From Anaerolineales bacterium (lineage in GTDB: Bacteria; Chloroflexota; Anaerolineae; Anaerolineales; Villigracilaceae), in assembly GCA_020634895.1 (NCBI GenBank), contig JACKAV010000004.1, positions 124,001 through 188,000 of the forward strand: DNA of 64,000 nucleotides, in the 5' to 3' direction. The number at the start of each line of letters is the position of its first letter. Within the stretch, counting starts at the first letter, position 1. Of this stretch, positions 25,006 to 33,189 are shown piece by piece. A program made the translations under genes and the position numbers. Below the pieces are notes generated by a model. That model had not been told where the DNA came from. It was given only the letters and a program-made list of their open reading frames with translations, and did no database searches.

Positions 25006-25137
25006 ATTATGTCGGGGAGTTTCAGGCGGGAGAACGGGGTTTTCGTTGACGACTCGCCCCCCTTCATGGTATCATTCGCCCGCTAAAAGCCAGCCAAAAG
25101 CTGGATTTGTTTTGTCTAAAAGCAAGAGGAGAAGCAT

Positions 25138-25707
25138 ATAAGCGCCAACGAATTTCGAGTAAATGAGGGCATCCGCGTTGCGGAAGTGCGCCTGATCGGT
25201 CCGGATGGAGGCAACGTCGGTGTTGTGTCCATCAAGGAAGCCTTGAAGATTGCACGCGAAGCGGAATTGGATCTCGTAGAGGTCTCGCCTGGGGCAAACC
25301 CGCCTGTTTGCCGTGTGATGGACTTCGGTAAGTTCATCTACGAAAAAGCGAAGAAGGAACGCGAGGCAAAGAAAGCTCAGACCAAGATCGAGGTCAAGGA
25401 GATTCGCCTGCGTCCAAAGACGAATGTTGCCCACCGCGGTTTCAAGGTGGATGATGCTCGCCGCTGGCTCCAGCAGGGGCACAAGGTCCGCGTGACCGTC
25501 AAGTTCCGCGGGCGCGAGATGGATTATCCCGAGATCGCGCTGGAAGACCTGAAGGAAATCGCCGAAGACCTTGCCGATGTGGCTGTCATCGAAGTCCCTC
25601 CACAGATGGAAGGACGCACCATGCTGGTGGTGATGGCTCCGAACAAGGCTGGAGCGCCGAAAAAGAAAGAGAAACCCGAGCAGGCTGAAGAAAAGAAAGA
25701 AGCGTAG
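25138..25707 (+). CDS. infC: translation initiation factor IF-3, probable AUA start
   Basis: IF-3 (189 aa) binds the 30S subunit and checks start-codon choice. The N-domain (SANEFRVNEGIRVAEVRLIGPDGGNVG) and C-domain (KEIRLRPKTNVAHRGFKVDDARRWL, VTVKFRGREM) are complete. The only ATG in the 5' region is out of frame. In frame, AGGAG at 25127-25131 is followed after 6 nt by ATA at 25138, which gives the expected N-terminus; the next candidate, GTG 25186, would remove conserved residues. Rare starts are the known means by which IF-3 represses itself, so an AUA start fits. It is first in infC-rpmI-rplT. Confidence 0.93.
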   Translation: MSANEFRVNEGIRVAEVRLIGPDGGNVGVVSIKEALKIAREAELDLVEVSPGANPPVCRVMDFGKFIYEKAKKEREAKKAQTKIEVKEIRLRPKTNVAHRGFKVDDARRWLQQGHKVRVTVKFRGREMDYPEIALEDLKEIAEDLADVAVIEVPPQMEGRTMLVVMAPNKAGAPKKKEKPEQAEEKKEA

Positions 25708-25797
25708 CCTGAGGGTTGAGCAAGTCCCCCAAAGATGTTGATCGTCCGCGGGCAGAGATGTCCGCGGTTTACTTTGTCTGAAAGGAGTAATTCAGCG

Positions 25798-26031
25798 ATG
25801 CCACGCAAAGCAAAACCTGGCAAAAAGTTCAAACTCAAGACCCACAAGGCGACATCCAAGCGATTCCGCCTGACGGGCTCCGGCACCCTTGTCCGCACCA
25901 AAGGCGGCAAGAGCCACCTGCGCCGCCGCACCTCAGACCGCACCAAAGCGCTCCTGAGCGAAATGGTGACCGTGCAGGGTCGCAAGTACGTGAAGCGCAT
26001 CAAGCGCCTCGCGCCCAACATGGAAGACTAG
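25798..26031 (+). CDS. rpmI: 50S ribosomal protein L35
   Basis: A 77-aa bL35 (PRKAKPGKKFKLKTHKATSKRFRLTGSG...) of normal composition and slightly extended length. The start is ATG 25798, preceded by AAAGGAG with a 10-nt spacer. It is 90 nt downstream of infC; that gap contains a CCGCGG hairpin that could modulate the operon. It lies between infC and rplT in the classical order. Confidence 0.97.
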   Translation: MPRKAKPGKKFKLKTHKATSKRFRLTGSGTLVRTKGGKSHLRRRTSDRTKALLSEMVTVQGRKYVKRIKRLAPNMED

Positions 26032-26133
26032 TCTTCCGGCTGTCGTAATTTTTATTTGCGGCTTTCGGGTGTATGCAACTGGTGAGGTTCATAACCTGCC
26101 GACGCCCGCGAGTTTGCAGGAGGTAGAAATACA

Positions 26134-26475
26134 ATGCGCGTTAAAGGAGGCCCGCAAGGGCACTTACGTCACAAGAAAGTTTTGAAGATCACGAAGGGAC
26201 AGAAAGGTTCGAAACACCTTCTGTTCAAGCGAGCCAACGAGGCAATGCTCAAGAGTCTCTGGTACGCCACTCGTGACCGCCGCGTGCGCAAACGCGATCT
26301 TCGCAAGTTGTGGATCGCCCGCATCAACGCCGCGGCTCGGCTGAATGGAACCACCTACAGCCGTTTGGTGTCTGCCATGAAGAAGGCGAACATCGAGATC
26401 AACCGCAAGATGCTTGCCGACATTGCCGTGAAGAACCCGCAAGCCTTCGCCGCAGTAGTGGCACAAACGAAATAA
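26134..26475 (+). CDS. rplT: 50S ribosomal protein L20
   Basis: A 113-aa bL20 (MRVKGGPQGHLRHKKVLKITKGQKGSK...), slightly divergent at the N-terminus, where most L20 read MARVKRG. It helps assemble 23S rRNA domain I and in many bacteria represses its own operon through the leader. TGCAGGAGGTAG supplies the ribosome-binding site. The 102-nt gap after rpmI is longer than usual and may contain an L20-binding RNA. It is followed by a palindromic repeat. Confidence 0.97.
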   Translation: MRVKGGPQGHLRHKKVLKITKGQKGSKHLLFKRANEAMLKSLWYATRDRRVRKRDLRKLWIARINAAARLNGTTYSRLVSAMKKANIEINRKMLADIAVKNPQAFAAVVAQTK

Positions 26476-26480
26476 ATCCC

Positions 26481-26509
26481 GTAGGGGCAGGTCTGAGACC
26501 TGCCCCTAC
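26481..26509. repeat. palindromic GTAGGGGC repeat, copy 2
   Basis: GTAGGGGCAGGTCT and AGACCTGCCCCTAC are perfect 14-bp arms around one G, directly after rplT. It is the second of three such repeats (5381-5408, 34858-34885) and could end the rplT transcript. Confidence 0.75.
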
Positions 26510-26524
26510 AATTTTTAACGGGGG

Positions 26525-26530
26525 TAAAAT
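26525..26530 (+). promoter_or_regulatory. -10 box, leaderless promoter of the macro-domain gene
   Basis: TAAAAT ends exactly 6 nt before the ATG at 26537. No Shine-Dalgarno lies between the box and the start codon, so the transcript is probably leaderless. Confidence 0.5.
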
Positions 26531-26536
26531 GGTTTT

Positions 26537-27100
26537 ATGAATTCCATTCTGGTCGAAAAGAAATTCACATCGGGTCGGTCTTTGCAGATCGTTCAAGGCG
26601 ACATCACCACCGAAGAAGTGGATGCCATCGTCAACGCTGCAAACGAGCATCTCGCACACGGCGGCGGAGTGGCATGGGCGATCTCAAAGAAGGGCGGACC
26701 AGTCATTCAAAAGGAAAGCGACGAGTGGATTCGCAAGCACGGACCCGTCACACACGCGCATCCTGCGTGGACCTCGGGCGGGAATCTGCCTGCGAAGTTC
26801 GTGATCCACGCTGTGGGTCCCGTATGGGGCGATGGAGACGAAGATCAAAAATTAGCGGACGCCATAACCGGCTCCCTGCAAGCTGCAGATGAATTGAAGT
26901 GCGAGTCCATTTCGATGCCTGCCATTTCAACCGGCATCTTCGGCTTTCCCAAAGACCGCGCGGCGGGAATCATCTTCAAAGCCGTCGAATCTTATTTCGA
27001 AAAGAATGTAAACTCCAAATTGAAACAAGTCCGTATCGTGTTGTTTGACCAACCCACCGTCGATGTTTTTCTAACTATATGGAAGAACACCTTCCAATAA
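26537..27100 (+). CDS. macro-domain protein (ADP-ribose metabolism)
   Basis: A 187-aa single macro domain, which binds ADP-ribose and may remove it from proteins or nucleic acids or hydrolyse O-acetyl-ADP-ribose. Motifs: LQIVQGDITTEEVDAIVNAAN (Asp and Asn of the binding pocket), AHGGGVAWAI (catalytic loop), and MPAISTGIFGFP (phosphate loop). A -10 box 6 nt before the ATG suggests a leaderless mRNA. The next gene starts 15 nt downstream. No ADP-ribosyltransferase is close, though the window also has a TIR (NAD-cleaving) protein. Confidence 0.93.
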   Translation: MNSILVEKKFTSGRSLQIVQGDITTEEVDAIVNAANEHLAHGGGVAWAISKKGGPVIQKESDEWIRKHGPVTHAHPAWTSGGNLPAKFVIHAVGPVWGDGDEDQKLADAITGSLQAADELKCESISMPAISTGIFGFPKDRAAGIIFKAVESYFEKNVNSKLKQVRIVLFDQPTVDVFLTIWKNTFQ

Positions 27101-27115
27101 ATTCATCCTTACCCA

Positions 27116-27898
27116 ATGATTACCTCCAACCAAAATTCAAAAATAAAACTTGTCCGCGCCCTGCTCGGACGTTCCAAGGAACGCCGCGAGGCGGGAGCTT
27201 TTATCGCTGAGGGCGTGCGGCTGGTCGAAGAAGCCGTGAAGGCGAATTGGATTTGTCGTTTTGCTTTGTACGACGAAACATTAAGCGAAAGGGGAATGGT
27301 ACAGGTTGAAAGCTTAAAGGTACGCGGCGTGGACGTGGAAGAAGTCTCTGCCAGCGTGATGAAGTCCATCAGCGAGACAGAAACGCCGCAGGGAATATTA
27401 GCGGTGCTTGAACTCACCAATTTGCCAATTCCCCAACCTGCTAACTTCATCCTCATCCCAGACCAAGTCCGCGACCCGGGGAACTTGGGCACACTGCTTC
27501 GGTCAGCGGCGGCTTCGGATGTGCAGGCGGTTCTACTTCCGCCCGAAACAACGGATGCTTTCGCGCCGAAAGTTTTGCGCTCCGGCATGGGCGCTCATTT
27601 CAGATTGCCCATCCATTCGTTGGGTTGGGACGAGATCGAGAAAGTTATAAAGTCTGAAGGTTTGAATGTTTTGGTCGCAGATATGAACGGACAATCCTGC
27701 TGGGAAACAGACCTTCGCCAGCCGGTAGCTTTGATCATCGGCAGCGAAGCGGACGGCGCGAGTGAGTCCGCGCGGAAGCTGGCAAATGGAAATATCAGCA
27801 TTCCAATGTCCGGCGAGACCGAGTCCCTGAATGCCGGTGCGGCGGGATCAATATTGATGTTCGAAGTGCTACGTCAACGCGCTCAAAAGGAGAGGTAA
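27116..27898 (+). CDS. TrmH/SpoU-family RNA 2'-O-methyltransferase
   Basis: A 260-aa SPOUT methyltransferase that methylates a ribose in rRNA or tRNA. The N-terminal substrate-binding domain (KIKLVRALLGRSKERREAGAFIAEGVRLVEEA) is followed by the three SpoU motifs: RDPGNLGTLLRSA, ALIIGSEADGAS and IPMSGETESLNAGAAGSIL, forming the trefoil knot. This layout is nearest RlmB/TsnR-type enzymes, but the target nucleotide is not predictable. It ends 0 nt from the next ATG (TAAATG). Confidence 0.9.
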   Translation: MITSNQNSKIKLVRALLGRSKERREAGAFIAEGVRLVEEAVKANWICRFALYDETLSERGMVQVESLKVRGVDVEEVSASVMKSISETETPQGILAVLELTNLPIPQPANFILIPDQVRDPGNLGTLLRSAAASDVQAVLLPPETTDAFAPKVLRSGMGAHFRLPIHSLGWDEIEKVIKSEGLNVLVADMNGQSCWETDLRQPVALIIGSEADGASESARKLANGNISIPMSGETESLNAGAAGSILMFEVLRQRAQKER

Positions 27899-28267
27899 AT
27901 GCCCGGTTTCTTCGTTTTGCTCATCCGCTTTTTTCGAAGCCTATGGCATGGGATGAAAGATAAAGAATTCCGTTCGCTGTTCTATTCGGTGGTCGGTGTG
28001 ATCATCCTTGGGACCATATTCTATACAAACGTGGAGCATTGGCGTCCGCTGGACGCTTTTTATTTCACGATCATCACCCTCACCACAGTCGGTTATGGCG
28101 ACTTTTCCCCGAAAACGGACCCGGGCAAGATATTCACCGTCGTCTACATTTTTCTCGGACTCGGTCTGCTCTCCGGCTTCATATTTCTATTGGGGGAACG
28201 CTCGGGGTTCATCAAACCCTCCAACAAAACAAATAAAGAGAAGGATGACGAGAATCCAAAACCATGA
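27899..28267 (+). CDS. two-TM potassium channel subunit
   Basis: A 122-aa minimal ion channel. The first helix (SVVGVIILGTIFYTNVEHW), a pore loop with the K+ selectivity filter TTVGYGDFSP, and a second helix (IFTVVYIFLGLGLLSGFIFLLG) make up the Ion_trans_2 fold; four subunits would form a pore. There is no RCK/TrkA-N ligand domain, so gating is unclear. It starts directly after the methyltransferase stop and overlaps the DUF711 gene by 4 nt. Confidence 0.9.
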   Translation: MPGFFVLLIRFFRSLWHGMKDKEFRSLFYSVVGVIILGTIFYTNVEHWRPLDAFYFTIITLTTVGYGDFSPKTDPGKIFTVVYIFLGLGLLSGFIFLLGERSGFIKPSNKTNKEKDDENPKP

Positions 28268-29475
28268 AAATCAGATCCATCACTTATTTTTGCAATCCAC
28301 AATTCCCTCTTAAAGAAAATATCCTGCGCGAAGCGGGAGATTTTTTATCGAAGGCAAAATCCGCTTATGAAGCGGCAGGTTACGAAGTACAGACCGTCCG
28401 CATGGCGACAATCTCATTTGCAAAATTGCTCGGCGAGAAGCACATTAACGAGTTGCCAAAATACACAGAAAGTTTTTCAGGAATCATGAAGGAGATCGGC
28501 GTATCGTATGCGGCGTTGGGTCCTGCCCTGCCGGAATTGCCGCGCAGTTATCAGGTCATACCGGAGGCGATCGCTGTCGACCCGAATATCTTCTTCAGCG
28601 GCGTGATGGCGGATGAGCAGACGATCCATATGGCGCAGGTCAAAGCGTGCGCGGAGATCATCGTCAAGTGCGCGCCGCTCGACCCGAACGGATTTGCCAA
28701 CCTGCAATTTGCCGCGCTGGCGAATGTCAAGCCGAACGCGCCGTTCTTCCCCGCCGCACATCATTCGTCCGATGAGCCTGCTTTTGGCATCGCTGTTGAA
28801 TGCGCGGACCTGGCAGTAAGCGCTTTTGAAAAAGCAAAAACTGTGGATGAAGGACGAAACGCGCTCGTCGCGGAGATCAGCAAACATGGGCAAGTCATAA
28901 CGAAGATCGCGAAGGACCTGCGCGTGGATTTCAAAGGCATTGACTTTTCTCTCGCGCCCTTTCCCGATGATGCGCATTCGCTTGGCGGTGCGGTGGAAAA
29001 TATGGGCGTGCCAAAAATCGGCTTGCACGGATCGCTCGCCGCCGCCGCCATTCTCACCGATGCCATCGAACGCGCGGACTTTCCGCACCTCGGCTTCAAC
29101 GGTTTTATGCAGCCCATTCTCGAAGATTCGATTCTTGCGAAGCGTTCTGCCGAAGGCGTGTTGACCGTCAAAGATGCGTTGATGTATTCGGCAGTTTGCG
29201 GAACGGGATTGGATACGGTTCCGCTCGCCGGGGATGTAACAGCGGACGAACTCACGCCTCTTCTTCTGGACCTGTGTGCTTTATCGCTTCGATTGGACAA
29301 ACCCCTCACTGCAAGGTTGATGCCCGTCCCCGGAAAGAAGGCAGGCGACGCCACCGCTTTCGATTTCGCCTTCTTTGCCAACGGTCGAGTGATGGAGTTG
29401 GCATCCAGTCCGCTGGTTGGCGCGTTGAACGATAATTCAAGTTTCGCCTTAAATGCAAAACATCCCAGACAGTAG
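28264..29475 (+). CDS. DUF711 (UPF0210) family protein
   Basis: A 403-aa protein matching the DUF711 family (RSITYFCNPQFPL, then FFPAAHHSSDEPAFGIAVECADLA, then DFSLAPFPDDAHSLGGAVENMG). These proteins resemble anaerobic ribonucleotide reductase/pyruvate formate-lyase-like barrels without the radical machinery; function unknown. The ATG overlaps the channel stop (ATGA), linking it to the macro-methyltransferase-channel operon. The last codons lie inside a terminator hairpin. Confidence 0.8.
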   Translation: MKIRSITYFCNPQFPLKENILREAGDFLSKAKSAYEAAGYEVQTVRMATISFAKLLGEKHINELPKYTESFSGIMKEIGVSYAALGPALPELPRSYQVIPEAIAVDPNIFFSGVMADEQTIHMAQVKACAEIIVKCAPLDPNGFANLQFAALANVKPNAPFFPAAHHSSDEPAFGIAVECADLAVSAFEKAKTVDEGRNALVAEISKHGQVITKIAKDLRVDFKGIDFSLAPFPDDAHSLGGAVENMGVPKIGLHGSLAAAAILTDAIERADFPHLGFNGFMQPILEDSILAKRSAEGVLTVKDALMYSAVCGTGLDTVPLAGDVTADELTPLLLDLCALSLRLDKPLTARLMPVPGKKAGDATAFDFAFFANGRVMELASSPLVGALNDNSSFALNAKHPRQ

Positions 29476-29486
29476 TCTGGGATGTT
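29459..29486 (+). terminator. terminator overlapping the DUF711 stop codon
   Basis: AACATCCCAGAC and GTCTGGGATGTT are perfect 12-bp arms around AGTA; the stop TAG is in the loop. CGTTTTATT follows. It may also serve the convergent gene at 29491. Confidence 0.8.
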
Positions 29487-29490
29487 CGTT

Positions 29491-30048
29491 TTATTCTTCC
29501 CGCCAGTATTCCCCGCCCCCACCTTCACGCGTCATCAATTTAGCTCCCACCAATTCGCGTCTTAAACTCGCGGTATCTTCATGATATTTGCGCAGGATAT
29601 CGTTGACCTGCTTCTCGCTATAACGCTTGCCAACATCGAACGCTTTGGCAACATACCGCAGAACGGCATCCAGTTTCTTGCGTTGGGCAGGGATGGTCTT
29701 CAAGCTGCCGTCCGGGCGGGTGTAGTCGGTGACGATCTTGCGGTCGTAGGCATCCATATCCACATCCGCGACAGAGGCGGACATTTCCTCCTGCGAGAAA
29801 AGACTGCGTGATTTCTCCTCCAGCGCCTTCTGGTCAAGTTGATAGACGTTGTAGTAGCTGTCCGCTTTGGCGCTGACCAGCCCAACCTTGGCAAGCTTGG
29901 AAAGGTGATGCGATACCGTGGATGGTTTCAGGTCGAGCAGTGCGGCGAGTTCCTCCACGCTGTAGGGTTGCTGTGCCAGCAACCCGACGATCTTGAGGCG
30001 GTTCGCATCCGAAAGAGCTTTGAAAAAGGTGACAAGTTCTTCGCTCAT
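29491..30048 (-). CDS. ArsR-type HTH regulator with C-terminal DUF2087
   Basis: A 185-aa protein. The N-terminal winged helix (SDANRLKIVGLLAQQPYSVEELAALLDLKPSTVSHHLSKL) is ArsR-like, without an obvious metal-binding Cys pair; the C-terminal DUF2087 (GSLKTIPAQRKKLDAVLRYVAKAF...YSEKQVNDILRKYHEDTASLRRELV) may sense a ligand or act catalytically. It is a paralogue of the protein at 30417-30962, with the same domain order. A GIY-YIG gene sits between them and ends 1 nt before this start, so all three are probably co-transcribed. Confidence 0.85.
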   Translation of the reverse strand: MSEELVTFFKALSDANRLKIVGLLAQQPYSVEELAALLDLKPSTVSHHLSKLAKVGLVSAKADSYYNVYQLDQKALEEKSRSLFSQEEMSASVADVDMDAYDRKIVTDYTRPDGSLKTIPAQRKKLDAVLRYVAKAFDVGKRYSEKQVNDILRKYHEDTASLRRELVGAKLMTREGGGGEYWREE

Positions 30049-30049
30049 G

Positions 30050-30427
30050 TCACGCCTCGCGGATTCTGGCGTTGAGGTTGTAGCCGTTCTCCACCGGCTG
30101 GAGCTTTTCCAGCCAGAGCATTTCCAGCAGGGTCAACTCATCGCTCAGGTTGAAGTTGGGGCTTTCCACAACTTTGACCTCTTCCAAAATTTCGAACACA
30201 AAATTATCGGGACCAAGCTCATCCCAATCCTTTTGCAGCGCCTTGTTGGTATGACTGCCGATCTTAAGCATGAACTTGTGCCGGTTCAGCGGACCTTCGA
30301 GATTTAAACTGCTTCCAAGCAGCATCTTGCCGTTGGCTGTATTCTTCACTTGATAAATACCAGCAGGCTTGACGCGCTCCATGTATTCGCGGTTGAGCTC
30401 TTTTCTTGTTTTGATCTTACTTTGCAT
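30050..30427 (-). CDS. GIY-YIG domain protein between two DUF2087 regulators
   Basis: A 125-aa GIY-YIG fold protein. The first motif is clear (PAGIYQVKNTANGKM), but the second is degenerate (MLLGSS in place of YIG), followed by the expected Arg region (LNRHKF) and a Glu-containing helix (ELTLLEMLWLEKL). It may be a weak or inactive nuclease that binds nucleic acid. Its start overlaps the upstream DUF2087 gene by 11 nt and its stop is 1 nt from the next start, so translation of the three genes is tightly linked. Confidence 0.8.
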   Translation of the reverse strand: MQSKIKTRKELNREYMERVKPAGIYQVKNTANGKMLLGSSLNLEGPLNRHKFMLKIGSHTNKALQKDWDELGPDNFVFEILEEVKVVESPNFNLSDELTLLEMLWLEKLQPVENGYNLNARIREA

Positions 30428-30962
30428 CGTTCACTCTCCAATACTTTGAGCCGTCGCTTTCACGAGCGAGCAGACCCGCGTCCACAAGGTCGCGGCGCAG
30501 ACCGGCTGTGTCTTCGTTGAAACGTTTGATGATGGTATTCACCTCACGCTCGGTGTAGTTCTTATCGAACTCGAAGTTTTGAATCAGATAATCCAGAATC
30601 GGACCGATCTTCTTCTGCTCCGGCACCTGGCGGATCGTGCCATCTGCGTTCAGAAAATCGCGCAGGATCTTCTTCGACGTCTCGTCCAGATTCTCCGCTG
30701 GAACAAATTTTTTACCGCCGCCAATCAGGTTTTCTTTTCCAAGTGTGGCGAGTTTATCCTGATTGAGCGTGTACACACCGTCAGTCTGATTCACTGCACC
30801 GACAAATTCCAAAAATCCGAGATGGGTGAGCGAGTCTTTCGGGGAGAGATTTAACTCCTCCGCGATCTCCTTGCGTGTGGCGCTTTTCTGCGAAAGCAGA
30901 CCAACGATCTTCAAACGCATCGGGTCGGACATGGCTTTGACAAAATTCAGCATTTCATTCAT
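30417..30962 (-). CDS. ArsR-type HTH regulator with C-terminal DUF2087 (paralogue)
   Basis: A 181-aa protein with the same layout as 29491-30048: winged helix (SDPMRLKIVGLLSQKSATRKEIAEELNLS), then a linker, then DUF2087 (GTIRQVPEQKKIGPILDYLIQNFEFDKNYTEREVNTIIKRFNEDTAGLRRDLV). The recognition helix differs from the paralogue (PKDSLTHLGFLEFV versus PSTVSHHLSKLAKV), so they may bind different operators or form a heterodimer. It heads the three-gene unit; AGGAAG-like purines precede the ATG. Confidence 0.85.
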   Translation of the reverse strand: MNEMLNFVKAMSDPMRLKIVGLLSQKSATRKEIAEELNLSPKDSLTHLGFLEFVGAVNQTDGVYTLNQDKLATLGKENLIGGGKKFVPAENLDETSKKILRDFLNADGTIRQVPEQKKIGPILDYLIQNFEFDKNYTEREVNTIIKRFNEDTAGLRRDLVDAGLLARESDGSKYWRVNDAK

Positions 30963-31040
30963 ATTTCACTTCCGTAAATTTATTTCGATGATTATCGAAT
31001 TAGATTTTAGAGGCGAATTCGAGGTTTGTCAAGGGAAAAT

Positions 31041-31073
31041 AGAAAGCCCACAGAAATATCCTGTGGGCTTTCT
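31041..31073 (-). terminator. terminator after the quinate-dehydrogenase-like gene
   Basis: AGAAAGCCCACAG and CTGTGGGCTTTCT are perfect 13-bp arms around AAATATC, followed on the minus strand by a T-rich tract. Confidence 0.8.
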
Positions 31074-31112
31074 CAATATTACAACAACCGTCACGCTAAA
31101 AGCGTGACTTAC

Positions 31113-32030
31113 TCAATTAAGGACTTCGATATTTGGCTCAAGCGGAATGCGTTCGATCAGATCGAGAAAATCCGACGGAGTGACTTCCGATTGCGGCTTG
31201 TCCATTAGCGCAAGCAGGGTCGCTTCCATCACATTCGTACCGAAGGACCGTCCCTCCAGCCGCGGCGTGACAGTAACCAGAATATGCAGGTTGCGCTGGC
31301 GCAGTTCCTCCACGTTCTTTGATGTCGTTGTATTCGTGACCACGATCTTGCCGGTCAGGTCATCGGGCATGAACTGGCGGATCTGCAAAAAGTCTCCAGC
31401 AATCACCTGCGCCTGCTCGTAGTACTTTGTCCACTTCGGCTGCGGAGGTTTATCCTGCTCCGAGCCAAGAGGATAAAGCCACGAAAACGGCAATTGCGTC
31501 ACAACCGGCAACAGCACCGATGCAAGCGTGCGGGCGGCGCCCAGCGAATGAATGGCAATCGGCATGCCAAGCGCGAACATAAAATCGCCAAAGGTCACGT
31601 TCAGCCCGGCATCCACCATCGCTTTGCCCATGCTGTAACGTTCCACCACGGTGGTCTTCAACGCGGGCAAGCCTTTGAGCGAACGCCCCTCTTTTTCGTT
31701 GAGATATTTTTCGAGATATTCAAACGCGCGTCTTTCCAAAAGTCCCTTCACGCCGTTTCCATCCCCCACCTTGCTGACCCTGATGGCATCGCCTATCCGT
31801 TTGACATCGCGGAAATAATACTTCTTATCTTCGACCTGCAAAAAGAATTCCACGCCGCCCACGCCAAAGGCATCCACTTTGCCGTCCAGTTCCTTGTAGA
31901 GCTCGATCGCTTTTTGAAAATCGCCATCCGTGCCCCGCCTTGAAATTTCACAGTCCTGCCCCAAAAACGTGTAATGCGTGGTGTGGTCACGCGAGGATGA
32001 ACCCACACTAATGGACACGATCCGTTTCAC
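31113..32030 (-). CDS. conserved protein similar to proteins annotated quinate 5-dehydrogenase
   Basis: A 305-aa protein conserved in Chloroflexota and some Firmicutes; database names such as quinate 5-dehydrogenase are used, without clear biochemical support that I know of. The N-terminus reads as a beta strand with Ser-rich loop (KRIVSISVGSSSRDH); later ELDGKVDAFGVGGVEFFLQV and GKIVVTNTTTSKNVEEL resemble Rossmann-like strands, but a standard GxGxxG NAD motif is not clear. It is a lone gene between the DUF2087 unit and ilvE, ended by a terminator. Confidence 0.6.
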   Translation of the reverse strand: MKRIVSISVGSSSRDHTTHYTFLGQDCEISRRGTDGDFQKAIELYKELDGKVDAFGVGGVEFFLQVEDKKYYFRDVKRIGDAIRVSKVGDGNGVKGLLERRAFEYLEKYLNEKEGRSLKGLPALKTTVVERYSMGKAMVDAGLNVTFGDFMFALGMPIAIHSLGAARTLASVLLPVVTQLPFSWLYPLGSEQDKPPQPKWTKYYEQAQVIAGDFLQIRQFMPDDLTGKIVVTNTTTSKNVEELRQRNLHILVTVTPRLEGRSFGTNVMEATLLALMDKPQSEVTPSDFLDLIERIPLEPNIEVLN

Positions 32031-32216
32031 TTGCCGCCTCCGTTTGGATGAGATGACCTATTGTACGACTCTCCGCCTCAGGCGTGGGAGAGGCTTGATA
32101 CGGCAGACCAAGCCTGGGCGCAGCCCGAAGCGGTCACATCCTGTTGGGGTTATATATTGCGTACCCCGCCTGCGGGTTATAATTAATCCCATCAACTCAG
32201 CACAGAGGAGGTGCAA

Positions 32217-33134
32217 GTGGATCTCACAAAGCACGCTTTTTTTGAAGGGAAGATCGTCCCCTTGAGCGAGGCAAAGATAAGCATCGCCACGCACGGATTT
32301 TTATATGGTACCGCCGTCTTTGGCGGAATGCGCGGCTATTGGAACGAAGAGAAGAAGAAGCTCTTCGTTTTTCGTCCTTATGACCATTTCCATCGTTTAT
32401 TGAATTCGGGGAAAATGATGGCAATGTCCATCCCCTACGACGAAGAGGCTTTGACCCAACTGACAGTTGATCTTTTGCGCGTCGATAACTGGCAGCAGGA
32501 CGTGTACCTGCGCCCGAACATTTACAAATCGGATATGGGCATCGGCGTCCGCCTGCACGACTTGAAGGATGAGTTCAGCATGTTCGTGATCGGCTTCGAT
32601 AAATACGTCAAGAACGATACGAACGCGCACGTGACCATTTCTTCATGGCGGCGCATCGACGACAACGTCATTCCGGCGCGCGGAAAGGTATCGGGCGCGT
32701 ATGCCAACTCCGCGCTGATCAAGACCGATGCGAACCGCGCCGGATTTGATGAAGCCATTGTGCTCGATAATCACGGGCATGTTTCCGAGGGTTCAGCCAT
32801 GAATATCTTCATGGTGCGCGACGGTGTGCTGGTCACTCCGCCCATTACGGATAACATTCTCGAAGGCATTACCCGCCGTTCAATTATCGAGATCGCGCGC
32901 AACGAACTCGGCATGGAAGTGGTGGAACGTTCCATTGACCGCACCGAGGTTTTCATCGCCGAAGAGCTCTTCATGACCGGGACCGCCGCACAGGTGGTGG
33001 CTGTCACCAAGGTCGATCATCGTCCCATTGGCACCGGCTCGATGGGAAATATCACAGCAAAATTGCGCTCGCTCTTCGATGATATTGTCCGCGCGAAGAA
33101 CTTAAAGTTCTCCAGTTGGAACGTGGAAGTGTAG
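32217..33134 (+). CDS. ilvE: branched-chain amino acid aminotransferase
   Basis: A PLP-dependent class IV aminotransferase (305 aa) that makes or degrades Leu, Ile and Val. ATHGFLYGTAVFGGMRGY, RVHDLK-like region, KVSGAYANSALIKTDANRAGFDEAIVLD (PLP Lys in SGAYAN-x-x-L-x-K) and EGSAMNIFMV are diagnostic. GTG 32217 is preferred because AGGAGG (32206-32211) lies 5 nt before it; the GTG at 32211 would fall inside that site. A TATAAT at 32178-32183 supplies the promoter. It is monocistronic, with a terminator. Confidence 0.95.
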   Translation: MDLTKHAFFEGKIVPLSEAKISIATHGFLYGTAVFGGMRGYWNEEKKKLFVFRPYDHFHRLLNSGKMMAMSIPYDEEALTQLTVDLLRVDNWQQDVYLRPNIYKSDMGIGVRLHDLKDEFSMFVIGFDKYVKNDTNAHVTISSWRRIDDNVIPARGKVSGAYANSALIKTDANRAGFDEAIVLDNHGHVSEGSAMNIFMVRDGVLVTPPITDNILEGITRRSIIEIARNELGMEVVERSIDRTEVFIAEELFMTGTAAQVVAVTKVDHRPIGTGSMGNITAKLRSLFDDIVRAKNLKFSSWNVEV

Positions 33135-33151
33135 CGATCAATAACGGATAT

Positions 33152-33184
33152 AAAAAAATCCGCCGAGTGTTCGGCGGATTTTTT
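33152..33184. terminator. bidirectional terminator after ilvE
   Basis: AAAAAAATCCGCCGA and TCGGCGGATTTTTT pair around GTGT, with A and T runs on both strands; it serves ilvE (+) and the convergent gene at 33190 (-). Confidence 0.9.
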
Positions 33185-33189
33185 GTTGG

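Noticed and set aside
32045..32200. A T-box or other riboswitch before ilvE.
   Set aside because: No T-box sequence, specifier loop or terminator-antiterminator pair is visible; only a TATAAT and a good ribosome-binding site.
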